Source: Saprospiraceae bacterium (GTDB lineage: Bacteria > Bacteroidota > Bacteroidia > Chitinophagales > Saprospiraceae). Taken from it: 8,392 nucleotides of DNA. Positions 1-8,392 of the stretch are shown in pieces. A program made the position numbers and the translations under genes. The DNA lies in assembly GCA_023299965.1 (NCBI GenBank), contig JALZVN010000190.1:1-8392 (forward strand), given 5' to 3'. How positions within the stretch are numbered: position 1 is the first letter of the stretch; every line of letters begins with the position of its first letter. Below the pieces are notes generated by a model, which saw nothing but the letters and a program-made list of their open reading frames with translations, ran no database searches and was not told the DNA's origin.

Positions 1-345
1 AATAAATCAAGTACGGAGGCGGAATCTAGCCTCAACGCTAAAGTTTATATTGCAGGTCAATATCAAATTTCAAATCAACTTTCTGTTGGGGCATTACTGC
101 ATATCGATAATTTAGATGACGTAAATCCGGCTGTCGGTTTAAATGCCCAATATCAGTTTTCTAAAACTTTTCTGCTTGGAATCAATTATAGTTATCGTAA
201 GGATAATTTTAGTAACCTAGGAGCACAGTTTTCTGCCAAATTAGGACCAGTGATACTTTTTGGAAACGCAGATAATATACCTTCTTTTTTTTCCAATAGC
301 ATCTACAGTTTTAACGGTAGATTAGGTTTAGGATTAGCCTTTTGA
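1..345 (+). CDS. C-terminal part of an outer-membrane beta-barrel protein (DUF5723-like), 5' end outside the window
   Basis: The frame is open from base 1 to the TGA at 343-345 and gives 114 residues with no start codon, so the gene begins upstream of the window. The translation alternates short amphipathic strands with polar turns (for example VYIAGQYQISNQLSVGALLH and NAQYQFSKTFLLGINYSY). It contains LGPVILFGNADNIPSFF, then FNGRLGLGLAF, and ends in phenylalanine. A terminal aromatic residue on the last strand is the usual assembly signal of barrels inserted by the BAM machinery. The LGPV..F...DN pattern followed by a final glycine-rich strand resembles the end of Bacteroidota DUF5723 proteins, whose function is not established. 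A PorP/SprF-like or other barrel is possible. The barrel reading is firm; the family is inferred from a fragment. Confidence 0.7.
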   Translation, partial: NKSSTEAESSLNAKVYIAGQYQISNQLSVGALLHIDNLDDVNPAVGLNAQYQFSKTFLLGINYSYRKDNFSNLGAQFSAKLGPVILFGNADNIPSFFSNSIYSFNGRLGLGLAF

Positions 346-353
346 TATTTTTG
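322..353 (+). promoter_or_regulatory. Candidate Bacteroidota promoter for the secreted hydrolase
   Basis: TATTTTTG at 346-353 matches the Bacteroidota -7 consensus TAnnTTTG exactly. TTAG at 322-325 differs from the -33 element TTTG by one base, with a 20-base spacer. Transcription would start near 359-361, leaving a leader of about 15 bases before the ATG at 376. The element overlaps the end of the upstream barrel gene. AT-rich DNA yields such matches by chance, so this is a prediction. Confidence 0.4.
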
Positions 354-375
354 ATTCACTTATAAATTTTAAATT

Positions 376-1620
376 ATGAAGAGAAATATACTGTTATTTT
401 TTGGTACTATTTTGTTTAGTCTAAGTTTGATGGCACAAGATACCTCTGTTTGTGATGGGGATCGATTGGTCGCTCCTATGTTTAGTGATGTACAACTCAC
501 TGAGGGAGTGATATACGGTGTAGGACAAAGCGCCACAGGAACTGATTTTGATTTGCGTATGGATGTATATGAACCTGTCGGAGATGATCTTGAGCAACGC
601 CCAGTTGTTATTTTGGCTCACGGAGGGAGTTTTGTTTTTGGTACTAGAAAGAATGAATTAATGGTAGAGACGTGTACTGCCTTAGCGCAAAGAGGATATG
701 TCGCAGCTTCTATTGAGTACACTTTATGGCCTGTGTTGCAGTTAGGCCTCCCAGATTCGTTAGAACTTATTGACATCGTAGTGGCTGCTGTAGGAGATAT
801 GAGAACTGCAGTTAGATATTTTAACGAAGATGGATTGACGGATAATGAATTTAGAGTGGATCCAAACCTTATCACTATAGGGGGCTATTCTGCTGGAGCT
901 ATTGTAGCCTGCCACCAAGGCATGTTAGATGCATCTGATGAGGTGCCCGCTTTCTTATCAGATGCTCTTGAGGCAAGAGGAGGGATTGAGAATCTAGGCT
1001 CAAATTCAAGCTTTAGTGATGACGCTATTTCTATCATCAATTTTTCTGGATCTATTTATCAAACAGGATTTATAGATGAGAATAGTCTTCCAATCTTTAG
1101 TTCGCATGGAGATGTTGATGGAACGGTCCCATATATGTTTGGTATCACTGGAGGAGTTTTGTCTACAAATGGCTCATTTAATATCACAGAAAGATATAAT
1201 GAACTAGGTCTAGAAAATGAGCTTTTTACTTTTGCGGGAGGTGGTCATACTGATATTTTCACGGATGCAATATTTGAAAATGATCTAGATCAGATGCTGA
1301 GCAATATGTATACTTGGAATAAAAATCAAGTATGCGAAAATATTTCTGTAAGTAGTGAAGATTTGTTTACGACTTCTGCTAAGGTGTTTCCAAATCCAGC
1401 AACAAATGAAGTTAATATAGAATTGCCAAATGATTTAGAATCAACTTATCAAATCCAGATATTCAATCAGATAGGACAACAAGTGTATGTTGGTCCTACT
1501 CAGAATAATATCAAAACATCAATTGATTTGAATAAGTTTGAAAATGGTTTATATATCGTTCAAATAGACTTTGAAGATAAATATGCACCTCTTTCACAAA
1601 GATTGGTGATAGCTAAATAA
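376..1620 (+). CDS. Secreted alpha/beta hydrolase (esterase/lipase-like) with a T9SS type A sorting domain
   Basis: This 414-residue protein is predicted to be a secreted serine esterase-type hydrolase. Residues 1-20 form a Sec signal peptide (basic MKRN, hydrophobic core, SLMA before QD). A glutamine directly after the cleavage site is common in Bacteroidota. The catalytic domain, about 45-315, has the oxyanion motif HGG at 82-84, the nucleophile elbow GYSAG at 170-174 (Ser172), a likely acid Asp248 in HGDVDGTVPY, and His291 in GGGHTD. The order and spacing fit a BD-FAE/carboxylesterase-like fold. Residues about 335-414 are a type A sorting domain, starting VFPNPATNEVNIEL and ending GLYIVQI...RLVIAK, which sends the protein through T9SS to the surface or medium. 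The ATG at 376 is preceded by an AT-rich leader without a Shine-Dalgarno sequence, and it places the signal peptide correctly. The barrel gene ends 30 bases upstream, so the two may be partly cotranscribed. The ester substrate cannot be read from sequence. Confidence 0.9.
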   Translation: MKRNILLFFGTILFSLSLMAQDTSVCDGDRLVAPMFSDVQLTEGVIYGVGQSATGTDFDLRMDVYEPVGDDLEQRPVVILAHGGSFVFGTRKNELMVETCTALAQRGYVAASIEYTLWPVLQLGLPDSLELIDIVVAAVGDMRTAVRYFNEDGLTDNEFRVDPNLITIGGYSAGAIVACHQGMLDASDEVPAFLSDALEARGGIENLGSNSSFSDDAISIINFSGSIYQTGFIDENSLPIFSSHGDVDGTVPYMFGITGGVLSTNGSFNITERYNELGLENELFTFAGGGHTDIFTDAIFENDLDQMLSNMYTWNKNQVCENISVSSEDLFTTSAKVFPNPATNEVNIELPNDLESTYQIQIFNQIGQQVYVGPTQNNIKTSIDLNKFENGLYIVQIDFEDKYAPLSQRLVIAK

Positions 1621-1646
1621 AAAAAATCAGAGTGTAAAAGTTGAAT

Positions 1647-2840
1647 TTATATTATCCTTTTTATCGAAGAAGATGAATTAAGTTGAAAGACTAATTCATC
1701 TTTTTTGATGGTATCTACTTGTAATAAATTTATACCAGGCGTTTTACCAACCACTATAGAACCGAGTTCTTTATCCATACCTAGTGCTTCTGCTCCGTTA
1801 ATAGTCGCCCACTTCAAAAGCGTACTGAAATCAACATAAGATTGGTATTTACTTATTGTAATCATTTCTTCTAAGACAGATAATTGCCAATTTGATGTAA
1901 GACTATCTGTACCAATAGTCATCTTAGCATCCGTATCTAAAAAGTGTTGATAATTAGGGAGTCTATTTTCAATATATAGATTTGCATTAGGGCAGGTAGC
2001 CCAATAGGTTTTGTCACTCCACGCATGGGCTGCTTTTATATCTTCAACAGTGGTAAGAGTATTATGCACAAACAATGTTTTTTGGTTTGGGTCCATATTG
2101 TGCATAGCATACTCAATACTTGGCTTGCCAGTATGTTTAAAAGTGTCTAAAGGAATATTAAATCCTTTGTAGAAATCTAGAAAACTACCCTTACCCGAAA
2201 CGAATAATTCATTTTCCGGTGGTGTTTCTTGATTGTGAATACTCACAGTACAAGCTTTAGTATTCGCTTGGTTTATCTTTTGAAATAATGATTTAGAAAC
2301 AGTGTAGGGAGCGTGTGGTGCACAACTTACTTTATTTCCTCCCGAACGTGCTTGCCCCGCATATACTTCATTGTATTTGTCAAATTCTTTTTGTGACCAA
2401 TTGTCTTGTAGGAAATCAAACATCTCTACAAACGTGTAGTAATTGATCTTACTTTTTTCCTTCTGGTCTTTTGTGTCCAATTTATTTGAAATATCTCCAA
2501 CAGCTACAATACCTTGCTCATACATATATTCATCTGCCTCTACTATAGCTTGGTTAATCTCTTCTTGCGGAGACTCTCTAAAAGTAACAACACTAGAGAT
2601 GAAAGGTATAAGACTGGTGCCCGTAGCTACTTTTCCCTTCATATGTGAAAGCTCCAAGTGACAATGCGTATTGACTAATCCAGGGATGATACTCCCTTTG
2701 TGCTTTTCAATAGAAGCACTATCCACTTCTTGGACTGATTTGATGTCTTTTATAGTTCCCTTTTCATCTACTAGTAAAACGGTATCGGTTAAGATTTCGC
2801 CATTACCAGTATGTATGTAGTCTGCAGTGATGTAGCGCAT
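1647..2840 (-). CDS. Cytosolic amidohydrolase of the COG0402 (ATZ/TRZ, aminofutalosine/nucleoside deaminase) type
   Basis: This 397-residue metal-dependent amidohydrolase has no signal peptide. Visible motifs are metal ligands H59-C-H61 in NTHCHLELSH, H176 in CAPHAPYTVS, the metal His202 with catalytic-type Glu205 in SIHNQET, H259 in FVHN, CPNANLYIENRLP at 283-295, and the metal Asp312 in GTDSLTSN. The N-terminal 1-53 and C-terminal residues from about 355 supply the small beta-sandwich typical of the group. Relatives deaminate adenosine-like compounds, S-adenosylhomocysteine, guanine or 6-aminodeoxyfutalosine. The HxHLE.S and GTDSL.SN variants remind me most of aminodeoxyfutalosine deaminases of the menaquinone pathway, but no other menaquinone gene is in view, so the substrate stays open. 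The ATG at 2838-2840 lies 23 bases after the DUF1015 stop, so the genes are probably cotranscribed. Its last codons hold a plus-strand terminator hairpin. Confidence 0.85.
   Translation of the reverse strand: MRYITADYIHTGNGEILTDTVLLVDEKGTIKDIKSVQEVDSASIEKHKGSIIPGLVNTHCHLELSHMKGKVATGTSLIPFISSVVTFRESPQEEINQAIVEADEYMYEQGIVAVGDISNKLDTKDQKEKSKINYYTFVEMFDFLQDNWSQKEFDKYNEVYAGQARSGGNKVSCAPHAPYTVSKSLFQKINQANTKACTVSIHNQETPPENELFVSGKGSFLDFYKGFNIPLDTFKHTGKPSIEYAMHNMDPNQKTLFVHNTLTTVEDIKAAHAWSDKTYWATCPNANLYIENRLPNYQHFLDTDAKMTIGTDSLTSNWQLSVLEEMITISKYQSYVDFSTLLKWATINGAEALGMDKELGSIVVGKTPGINLLQVDTIKKDELVFQLNSSSSIKRII
1670..1706 (+). terminator. Intrinsic terminator of the hydrolase gene, lying inside the opposing amidohydrolase CDS
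   Basis: AAGATGAATTA at 1670-1680 pairs perfectly with TAATTCATCTT at 1692-1702 (11 bp, 11-base loop). Six T residues at 1701-1706 overlap and follow the right arm on the plus strand. This is the form of a Rho-independent terminator, 50 bases after the hydrolase stop. It lies within the last codons of the convergent amidohydrolase gene. The stem is AT-rich and the loop is rather long, so efficiency may be modest. Confidence 0.6.
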
Positions 2841-2863
2841 TGGCTGGTTGTATTTTTTTAGGA

Positions 2864-3958
2864 TTAAAATTCTTGAACGATGATGCCGTTTTTCATTCTT
2901 GGTTCAAACCAAGTAGATTTAGGGGGCATGATTTTCTTTCTATCAGCAATGGCTATTAAATCTTTTATGTCTACTGGGTAAAGCATAAAGCCAATTCCAT
3001 TTTCTATTTTGTTGCATTGATCTTTGAAATCATTGATTGATTTGACTCCTTCTAAATACTTGATGCGCGTATCGGTTCGGATATCCTGAAAGTCAAAAAT
3101 TTCTGTAAGAACGTATTTGTTCAATAGGTTGGCATCAAGTAGAATATTCTTTTTGCTATTCAAGTATTTTTTTTTCCACTTCAAACTGTACCACTCCTTG
3201 CCGAGGTACATAATGATTTCAAATTTTTCGGTTGGCTTACGATATTCGTCTAATACAGATATATCACAATACTTGGAAAGTTGTACCATAAATTTGACTG
3301 GAGACACATCTTGTAAAACATTGATGATGCGGTTAAAGTCATAAATTTGAAGGTCTGAAGATGGAAAGAATGAAGTCATTAAATATTCATAGGGATTCAC
3401 TTCTTCGTCAGCATAGTTCTCAGCCATAAGTGCAGTTGATGCACATCGGTGATGACCATCCGCTATATATCCTTCAGGGACGTGTTTTTTAAATAGCTTG
3501 CAGATTTTTTCTATTTCTTCTGCATCGGTTACCGACCAAATACGATGTATCTCTTTAGCATTAAATTTCACTTCAAGGAGTTTCTTTTGTGCTACGATCG
3601 TTTTAATCCAAGTTGTTATTTTTTTCACTTCTTTGTGAAATACAAGGACGGGTTTTACGCCCGCTCCTCGCTTCAGAATGAGATCTATTTGTTGTTGCTC
3701 TTTGGCGCTGATGGTGTTTTCGTGTTTTTTGATTCTCTGAGAAACAAATTCTTCTATATGCGCACAAGTGATGATGCCTTCGTGAAAGGAACCATTACGT
3801 TCTATCTGGAGTACATAGATTGCTTCCTTCGCCGCTTTCTTAAAAAAGTTACCTTTCTTATAGTCAGTGTATTTTTCTCTTACAGAAGAGAAGAATGCTT
3901 TGGGAGATGCGACGAACTTCATATTAGGCAATACTGCTCTAAACGGACGTATTAACAT
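2864..3958 (-). CDS. DUF1015 family protein, function unknown
   Basis: The 364-residue protein shows the hallmarks of DUF1015: RPFRAVLP at 4-11, KKHENT at 77-82, the invariant ADGHHR at 166-171, YDFNR at 206-210, RIKYLEG at 297-303 and MPPKSTWFEPR near the C-terminus (344-354). It has no signal peptide or membrane segment, so it should be cytosolic. The family is widespread but its reaction is not firmly known; in Bacteroidota, members often sit beside serine biosynthesis genes (serC, serA), which are absent here. Many relatives have a PYDV motif after VAS near the N-terminus; here VASP is followed by KAFFSSVREKY instead. This and the length, somewhat below the usual 400 or so residues, suggest a divergent subfamily. 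It leads a likely two-gene operon with the amidohydrolase. The ATG at 3956-3958 gives the conserved RPFRA start. Confidence 0.85.
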   Translation of the reverse strand: MLIRPFRAVLPNMKFVASPKAFFSSVREKYTDYKKGNFFKKAAKEAIYVLQIERNGSFHEGIITCAHIEEFVSQRIKKHENTISAKEQQQIDLILKRGAGVKPVLVFHKEVKKITTWIKTIVAQKKLLEVKFNAKEIHRIWSVTDAEEIEKICKLFKKHVPEGYIADGHHRCASTALMAENYADEEVNPYEYLMTSFFPSSDLQIYDFNRIINVLQDVSPVKFMVQLSKYCDISVLDEYRKPTEKFEIIMYLGKEWYSLKWKKKYLNSKKNILLDANLLNKYVLTEIFDFQDIRTDTRIKYLEGVKSINDFKDQCNKIENGIGFMLYPVDIKDLIAIADRKKIMPPKSTWFEPRMKNGIIVQEF

Positions 3959-3994
3959 GAATTCTAATGTTTGATTTTATATTATTATCAACAC

Positions 3995-4026
3995 GAAAAT
4001 TACAGTTAAATACAGAGAAAAGGAAA
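3995..4026 (-). promoter_or_regulatory. Weak candidate promoter for the DUF1015-amidohydrolase pair
   Basis: Read on the minus strand, TAATTTTC (4002-3995) differs by one base from TAnnTTTG. TTTC (4026-4023), 20 bases upstream, differs by one base from the -33 TTTG. It would give a leader of about 30 bases. The -33 part overlaps the hairpin at 4019-4047. Both boxes are imperfect, so confidence is low. Confidence 0.22.
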
Positions 4027-4047
4027 GTATGAAGTAACTATTCCTTT
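4019..4047 (-). terminator. Possible terminator hairpin behind the GbsR-like gene
   Basis: AAAGGAA at 4019-4025 pairs with TTCCTTT at 4041-4047. The stem continues as AGT (4026-4028) with ACT (4037-4039) across one bulged A at 4040, leaving an 8-base loop. On the minus strand the hairpin begins 28 bases after the regulator's stop codon and is followed by a pyrimidine-rich, imperfect T tract (TTTTCTCTGTATTT, partly stem). This fits a weak intrinsic terminator for the gcvT operon. Confidence 0.4.
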
Positions 4048-4075
4048 GGATACTGGGAGAGTAGGGGGAGAGGAT

Positions 4076-4576
4076 TTATTTAATCAAGCCTAAGAAGGTA
4101 CCAAAGAGCCAGTTGCCATCTGATTTTGAGATACGATCTAATAAAGTATCCGTTTTGCCAGAAAACAATTTTATCTCATTCATTACCTTCACAAACTCAG
4201 CCGATTGTTGATCATGGGCTTGCACTTCAGACAGCTCATCTATCACTTTGGTTAGTGGTTCGAGCTCTTTTTTCTTACGTTGTTGAATGATTTTTTTTAC
4301 TATTTCGAGCATATCCTTTTCTGCGACAAAGAAATCTTTTCTTTCACCCGTTTTAAGCTCTTTATAGACTAAACCCCAGTCTATAAGTGCCCGTAGGTTC
4401 ATATTTGCGTTGCCCATTGATATTTGTAGCTCGTCTCTTATTTGCTCCGCATTTAGGCTTTCAGGTGTGATCAACAATAAAGCATGGATCTGGGCCATCG
4501 TTCTATTGATGCCCCAGTTCGATCCTAGAGTTCCCCAGGATTGTATAAATTTATCTTTACCTTCTAAATATTCCAT
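4076..4576 (-). CDS. GbsR/MarR-type winged-helix transcriptional regulator
   Basis: The 166-residue protein has the compact build of GbsR-type MarR relatives. The characteristic N-terminal stretch FIQSWGTLGSNWGINRT (10-26) is followed by a winged helix: a helix at about 27-37, LNAEQIRDELQIS at 41-53, a recognition helix around MGNANMNLRALIDWG (54-68), and a wing with TGERKDFFVAEKD (76-88). The remaining helices, rich in K and E up to about 150, would form the dimer interface. GbsR of Bacillus subtilis controls choline and glycine betaine genes; whether this protein senses a related methylated amine is unknown. Its ATG (4574-4576) lies 14 bases after the gcvT stop, so it is probably the last gene of the operon. 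It may regulate its own operon or genes elsewhere. Confidence 0.85.
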   Translation of the reverse strand: MEYLEGKDKFIQSWGTLGSNWGINRTMAQIHALLLITPESLNAEQIRDELQISMGNANMNLRALIDWGLVYKELKTGERKDFFVAEKDMLEIVKKIIQQRKKKELEPLTKVIDELSEVQAHDQQSAEFVKVMNEIKLFSGKTDTLLDRISKSDGNWLFGTFLGLIK

Positions 4577-4590
4577 GCCTGTATCTTAAA

Positions 4591-5718
4591 CTATACTTTT
4601 ACGAATGGTACTTTGACCAATTCGCCCTTAAGTTGTTTCTTGCCAGTATTGACGAATATCTTAGAGCCTACTTTTGCATTGGCTGTTTCTACATACCCCA
4701 TTCCAATAGGAATATTAAGCGTAGGAGAGAGGCTACCTGAGGTTACTATTCCTATTTGTTCTCCTTTCTCGTTTTCAATAGTATATCCTTGTCTAGGTAC
4801 ACGACGATCTTCAATGGTGAAAGCCATTAATTTACGCTTTGGACCATCTGTTTTCTGCTGATTAAATATCTCACTAGAGTTAAATTCTCCTTTCTTAAGT
4901 TTTGTAATCCAGCTTAATCCAGCTTCAATAGGAGAAGTAGTCTCGTCTATATCATTGCCATACAAGCAGTACCCCATTTCTAATCTAAGGGTGTCTCTTG
5001 CTCCCAATCCAGCTGGAACCAAATTATGACTTTTGCCCAATCTCATCATTGAATCCCACAAAGTAGGAAGTTGATCTGAATTGACATAGATCTCAAACCC
5101 ACCAGAGCCAGTATAGCCTGTAGCTGAAATTAGTACATTGCTCATCCCCGCAAAATCTCCTTTCACAAAAGTATAGTACTTGATTTCTGACAAATTGATA
5201 TCTGTCATTTCTTGGAGAAATTTCACAGCATTTGGACCTTGTACGGCCAACAAGCCAGTACGTTGTGATATATTTAGAATATGGATATTGTGTTTATTTT
5301 GCTCAGATACCCACTCCCAATTCTTTTCTATATTCCCAGCATTCACAACCATCATATAGGCACGCTCACCTGCAGAACAGTTTTCTTCCGACAATCGATA
5401 TATTAGTAGATCATCCAGAATACCGCCTTCCATATTGGGCATGCAAGAATATTGGATTTCGCCTATCTCTAATTTGGAAACATCATTAGTGGTGATTTTT
5501 TGTAAAAATGGCAAAGCATCTTTTCCTCTAATAATGAATTCTCCCATATGGGATACATCAAATACACCAACATTGTCTCTTACTGCCTGATGCTCTTCCT
5601 TTATGCTTGTATAGGAAATAGGCATATTGTATCCCGCAAAGGAAGCCATCTTAGCACCTAGCTCTATGTGCCTACTAGTGATTGGGGTTTCTTTAACGCT
5701 TTCTTGTGTTGTACTCAT
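4591..5718 (-). CDS. gcvT: Aminomethyltransferase, T-protein of the glycine cleavage system
   Basis: GcvT takes the aminomethyl group carried on the lipoyl arm of H-protein, passes its methylene to tetrahydrofolate to give 5,10-methylene-THF, and releases ammonia. The 375-residue length is normal for the family. Motifs occur in the expected order: FAGYNMPISY at 27-36, FDVSHMGE at 53-60, GGILDDLLIYRL at 98-109 (the conserved catalytic-type aspartate lies in this DD pair), VVNAGN at 124-129, GLLAVQGPNA at 155-164, TGYTGSGGFEIYV at 200-212, and PAGLGARDTLRLEMGYCLYG at 235-254. The C-terminal barrel with IGIVTSGSLSPTL is intact. It is cytosolic. The start ATG is four bases after the stop of the HEAT-cyclophilin gene, so the two are almost certainly cotranscribed and there is no room for a separate glycine riboswitch. 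gcvH and gcvP are not in this window and must lie elsewhere if present. Confidence 0.97.
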   Translation of the reverse strand: MSTTQESVKETPITSRHIELGAKMASFAGYNMPISYTSIKEEHQAVRDNVGVFDVSHMGEFIIRGKDALPFLQKITTNDVSKLEIGEIQYSCMPNMEGGILDDLLIYRLSEENCSAGERAYMMVVNAGNIEKNWEWVSEQNKHNIHILNISQRTGLLAVQGPNAVKFLQEMTDINLSEIKYYTFVKGDFAGMSNVLISATGYTGSGGFEIYVNSDQLPTLWDSMMRLGKSHNLVPAGLGARDTLRLEMGYCLYGNDIDETTSPIEAGLSWITKLKKGEFNSSEIFNQQKTDGPKRKLMAFTIEDRRVPRQGYTIENEKGEQIGIVTSGSLSPTLNIPIGMGYVETANAKVGSKIFVNTGKKQLKGELVKVPFVKV

Positions 5719-8392
5719 GTGTCTAATTAAGAATTTTAATTGTTTGTATTATATCGCCAACTTGAATGTTTTGTACTACATCCATACCTTGATTTACTTT
5801 GCCAAAGATAGTATATCTTCCGTCTAAATGAGGGGTAGCACCATGAGTAATAAACCATTGTACTCCTTCTGTGTCAGGACCAGCAGATGCCATTCCTACA
5901 TATCCTCCTTCGTTATAGTATTTTTGACTCACTTCACTACGCATAGAATAGTCTAAACTACCATACCCATCTCCACGAGGGCAACCTGCTTGTATTACAA
6001 AATTGGGTACCATGCGATGAAATGTCTTGCCATTATAATATCCATCTTTCACCAATTTAAGAAAACCAACTGTACTGCCAGGAGCATCAAGAGGAAACAA
6101 ATCTAGGATGATATCTCCTTTCTTAGTTTCTATTCTCACTTGAGGGCTCTCTGATAAGGTAGTATACAGCTCCCAGTCAATTGGGTGATTGTATTCTGGA
6201 GCAGGTAGTTCAGTGCTAGTATTATCAAAAGTATTGATCGCACTTTGAAGTGCATATAGCGTTTCAGTTTCTGCAGGAAGCTTTAGTCCACGTTTAGCTA
6301 CGTGCAGGAAGCTACTGTTTTGATATTCTGTTTTGAAGTTAAGAGTACTGTCAGCCAGGATTCCTGCAGCTACAGCCTTCATTGCAGGGTCTTCGCCATT
6401 GATAGCAGAAGCAATATATTGACTGATTTCTTTCTTCACCTGCTTTCGTCCCAATCCAAAATTTCTATCAAAAAGTGGATTTTTAACAATGGATTGCAAG
6501 GCTTCCATACAAGCTGTTCGAATGACAGGCTCCTTGCTCGTAAAACCATTTCTGTATATATATTTATAGTTCCAGCCATATTCCGCTAAGCCTACTAAAG
6601 CATAGCCCCTACCATATACAGAATTCGTAGTATCTCTAAATATTCGCTTGAGCTTATTATTGATTACCAAATTTTGAGCTTCATATATTGGAGATACATT
6701 TTTATTAGCGGCCTTTAATAATGTTAATTCTACGATAGGATTCAGGCTGTCATTTGACATTTGGTAGTATACGGAGCCATCTGCACCCTCTCCATTCGTA
6801 TAGAAGAATTCAGCAGCGGTTTGTGCCACTTGCGTATCTTTACTTCTCAAAGCTTTAAAGGCGACAGATTGAACCTTTGCATAAGGAAAGTTTTTAAGAG
6901 CACGAATGACATTGCACTTTACCAATGTATTACTTTCTCGATCATAAAGCCCCATCAACTCATTCTGAGCTTGGTCTGAATTCGTTTTTCCAAGCGCTAT
7001 GACCAAACCTGATTTAACATCTACGGAGTTGGTATTATTTATCCTTCGTATGATAGCCTGATGGTTGCTTTCCGAAAGCGACGGATATTTAGCTCTAGAC
7101 AAATATTGAGCAGCGTAAAGCATCACACTTTCTGGAACTTCAGTATTGTCGATCAGATCCAACATATGCTGCGTACCCTTATTATTGACAAGACCCTTCA
7201 GTCCAAATCGATACAAACTTTGAGCTTGCCCTAAAAGCAATAGCGTATCTGTCAATCCATAGGTTCTAATAGAGCTAATAAACTCAAGCTCTTTTTCAGT
7301 TCCACATTTCCCAACAGCCTCGAGAACGGTTTGATTATATTTATTCCATTGTTTAATAGAGTCACTTCTTTCAAAGTTGTTGATAAGTAATGCTACGCCA
7401 CTTTTATGCCCTATTTGACCGATAGCATATGCAGCGGCACAACGTACATCTTCGTTTTTGTCCTTCAGTAGGGGGTGCAGATATGTCAAAGACTGACTAT
7501 CTCTTAGGGAGGCATATGCCATCGCACTCGCATATCTATAGCTAGGATTATTATGATTTAGATAGGTAGATAGACTATCTGACATAGCCCTATCTTGAAA
7601 ATTCAAGATCTTTTGAAAAATTGGGTCAGCGGGACTAAGTTCTACATCTGTGATAACTTCCTCAGTAACAGGGATACAGCTATAGACAAGTACTATAGCT
7701 AGTAGACCTAAAAGAGGATAAATAAGCTTATTCATCAATTGATTTTTCTAAATCACAAATATACTGAATGTAATCTTATTTTCAGGTTCGGGGAGAAGTT
7801 TGAGGCTTGCTCTGCTTGCAAAAAGAAATAGCTAATAAAGCAGACCATTGAATAATGCCATTTTTAGTTTAAAATGGCGTAAAAGATTTTAGATAGAAAT
7901 GATTAATGGTATAACAGGAATGGCACTTCCAATCAATGAGGTTTATAGAGATGCTCTAAAAGTAATATCACAGAAGTAAGCAATAATAGATATTGCTTAC
8001 TTCTGTATACTTCGAGGTAAATAAAGGTCTATTTGGCTTCAGCTGCTAGCCTTGCCTTCTTGGCCGCGATAAAAGAACGGATAAACATGACCATCGCGAG
8101 TACACCGGTTGTGATCATTAGGATAGCACGTACCAGAGGCATCCCTCCTGAAGCTATAGATTTAGGAAGACGCATGCCCAGCATAGCAAGCAATATCAAG
8201 AGCGTTAATACCACAGCGATATGAGCAATGACTTTATTTTCCTTCTTGACACCAGGAGTGCATAGTAATAAGGCAACTCCAAATCCTACAGGGATAAAAG
8301 CGGTACCCGATTGGGATTCAAAATATCCCCATACCCCCATGGCGATTAGGACTATACTGTTGATTAGATTGGCTGTAGCTGCGTTCATTTTT

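Overview
This looks like a chromosomal segment of a member of the Bacteroidota. Four things point there: a secreted hydrolase ending in a type IX secretion (T9SS) type A sorting domain; the tail of an outer-membrane beta-barrel with a DUF5723-like ending; AT-rich leaders without clear Shine-Dalgarno sequences; and two exact matches to the Bacteroidota -7 promoter element TAnnTTTG just upstream of genes. Most of the window is AT-rich. I cannot name the genus. I found no mobile element, CRISPR array, rRNA or tRNA.

Layout. Bases 1-345 (+) hold the C-terminus of an outer-membrane barrel protein cut by the window edge. It is followed by a secreted alpha/beta hydrolase (376-1620, +) exported by Sec and then T9SS. 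This gene converges on a minus-strand block: an amidohydrolase of the ATZ/TRZ/aminofutalosine-deaminase type (1647-2840) placed behind a DUF1015 gene (2864-3958). Upstream of that is a second minus-strand operon with very tight spacing: a lipoprotein with a HEAT-repeat-like N-terminal part fused to a cyclophilin (5723-7735), gcvT of the glycine cleavage system (4591-5718), and a GbsR/MarR-type regulator (4076-4576). A 290-base gap with several inverted repeats follows, including a 16-bp perfect hairpin. The last gene is a small four-helix membrane protein (8029-8388, -) that is more GC-rich than its neighbours.

How the genes fit together. The two plus-strand genes are envelope or secretion related. 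The minus-strand operons mix cytosolic one-carbon and nucleoside-type metabolism (gcvT, amidohydrolase), a regulator, a conserved protein of unknown function (DUF1015) and a periplasm-facing folding protein. I see no defence system or biosynthetic cluster. The most unusual items are the HEAT-cyclophilin lipoprotein fusion leading the gcvT operon, a plus-strand terminator embedded in the 3' end of the opposing amidohydrolase gene, the unclear substrate of that amidohydrolase, and the structured 7739-8028 gap.
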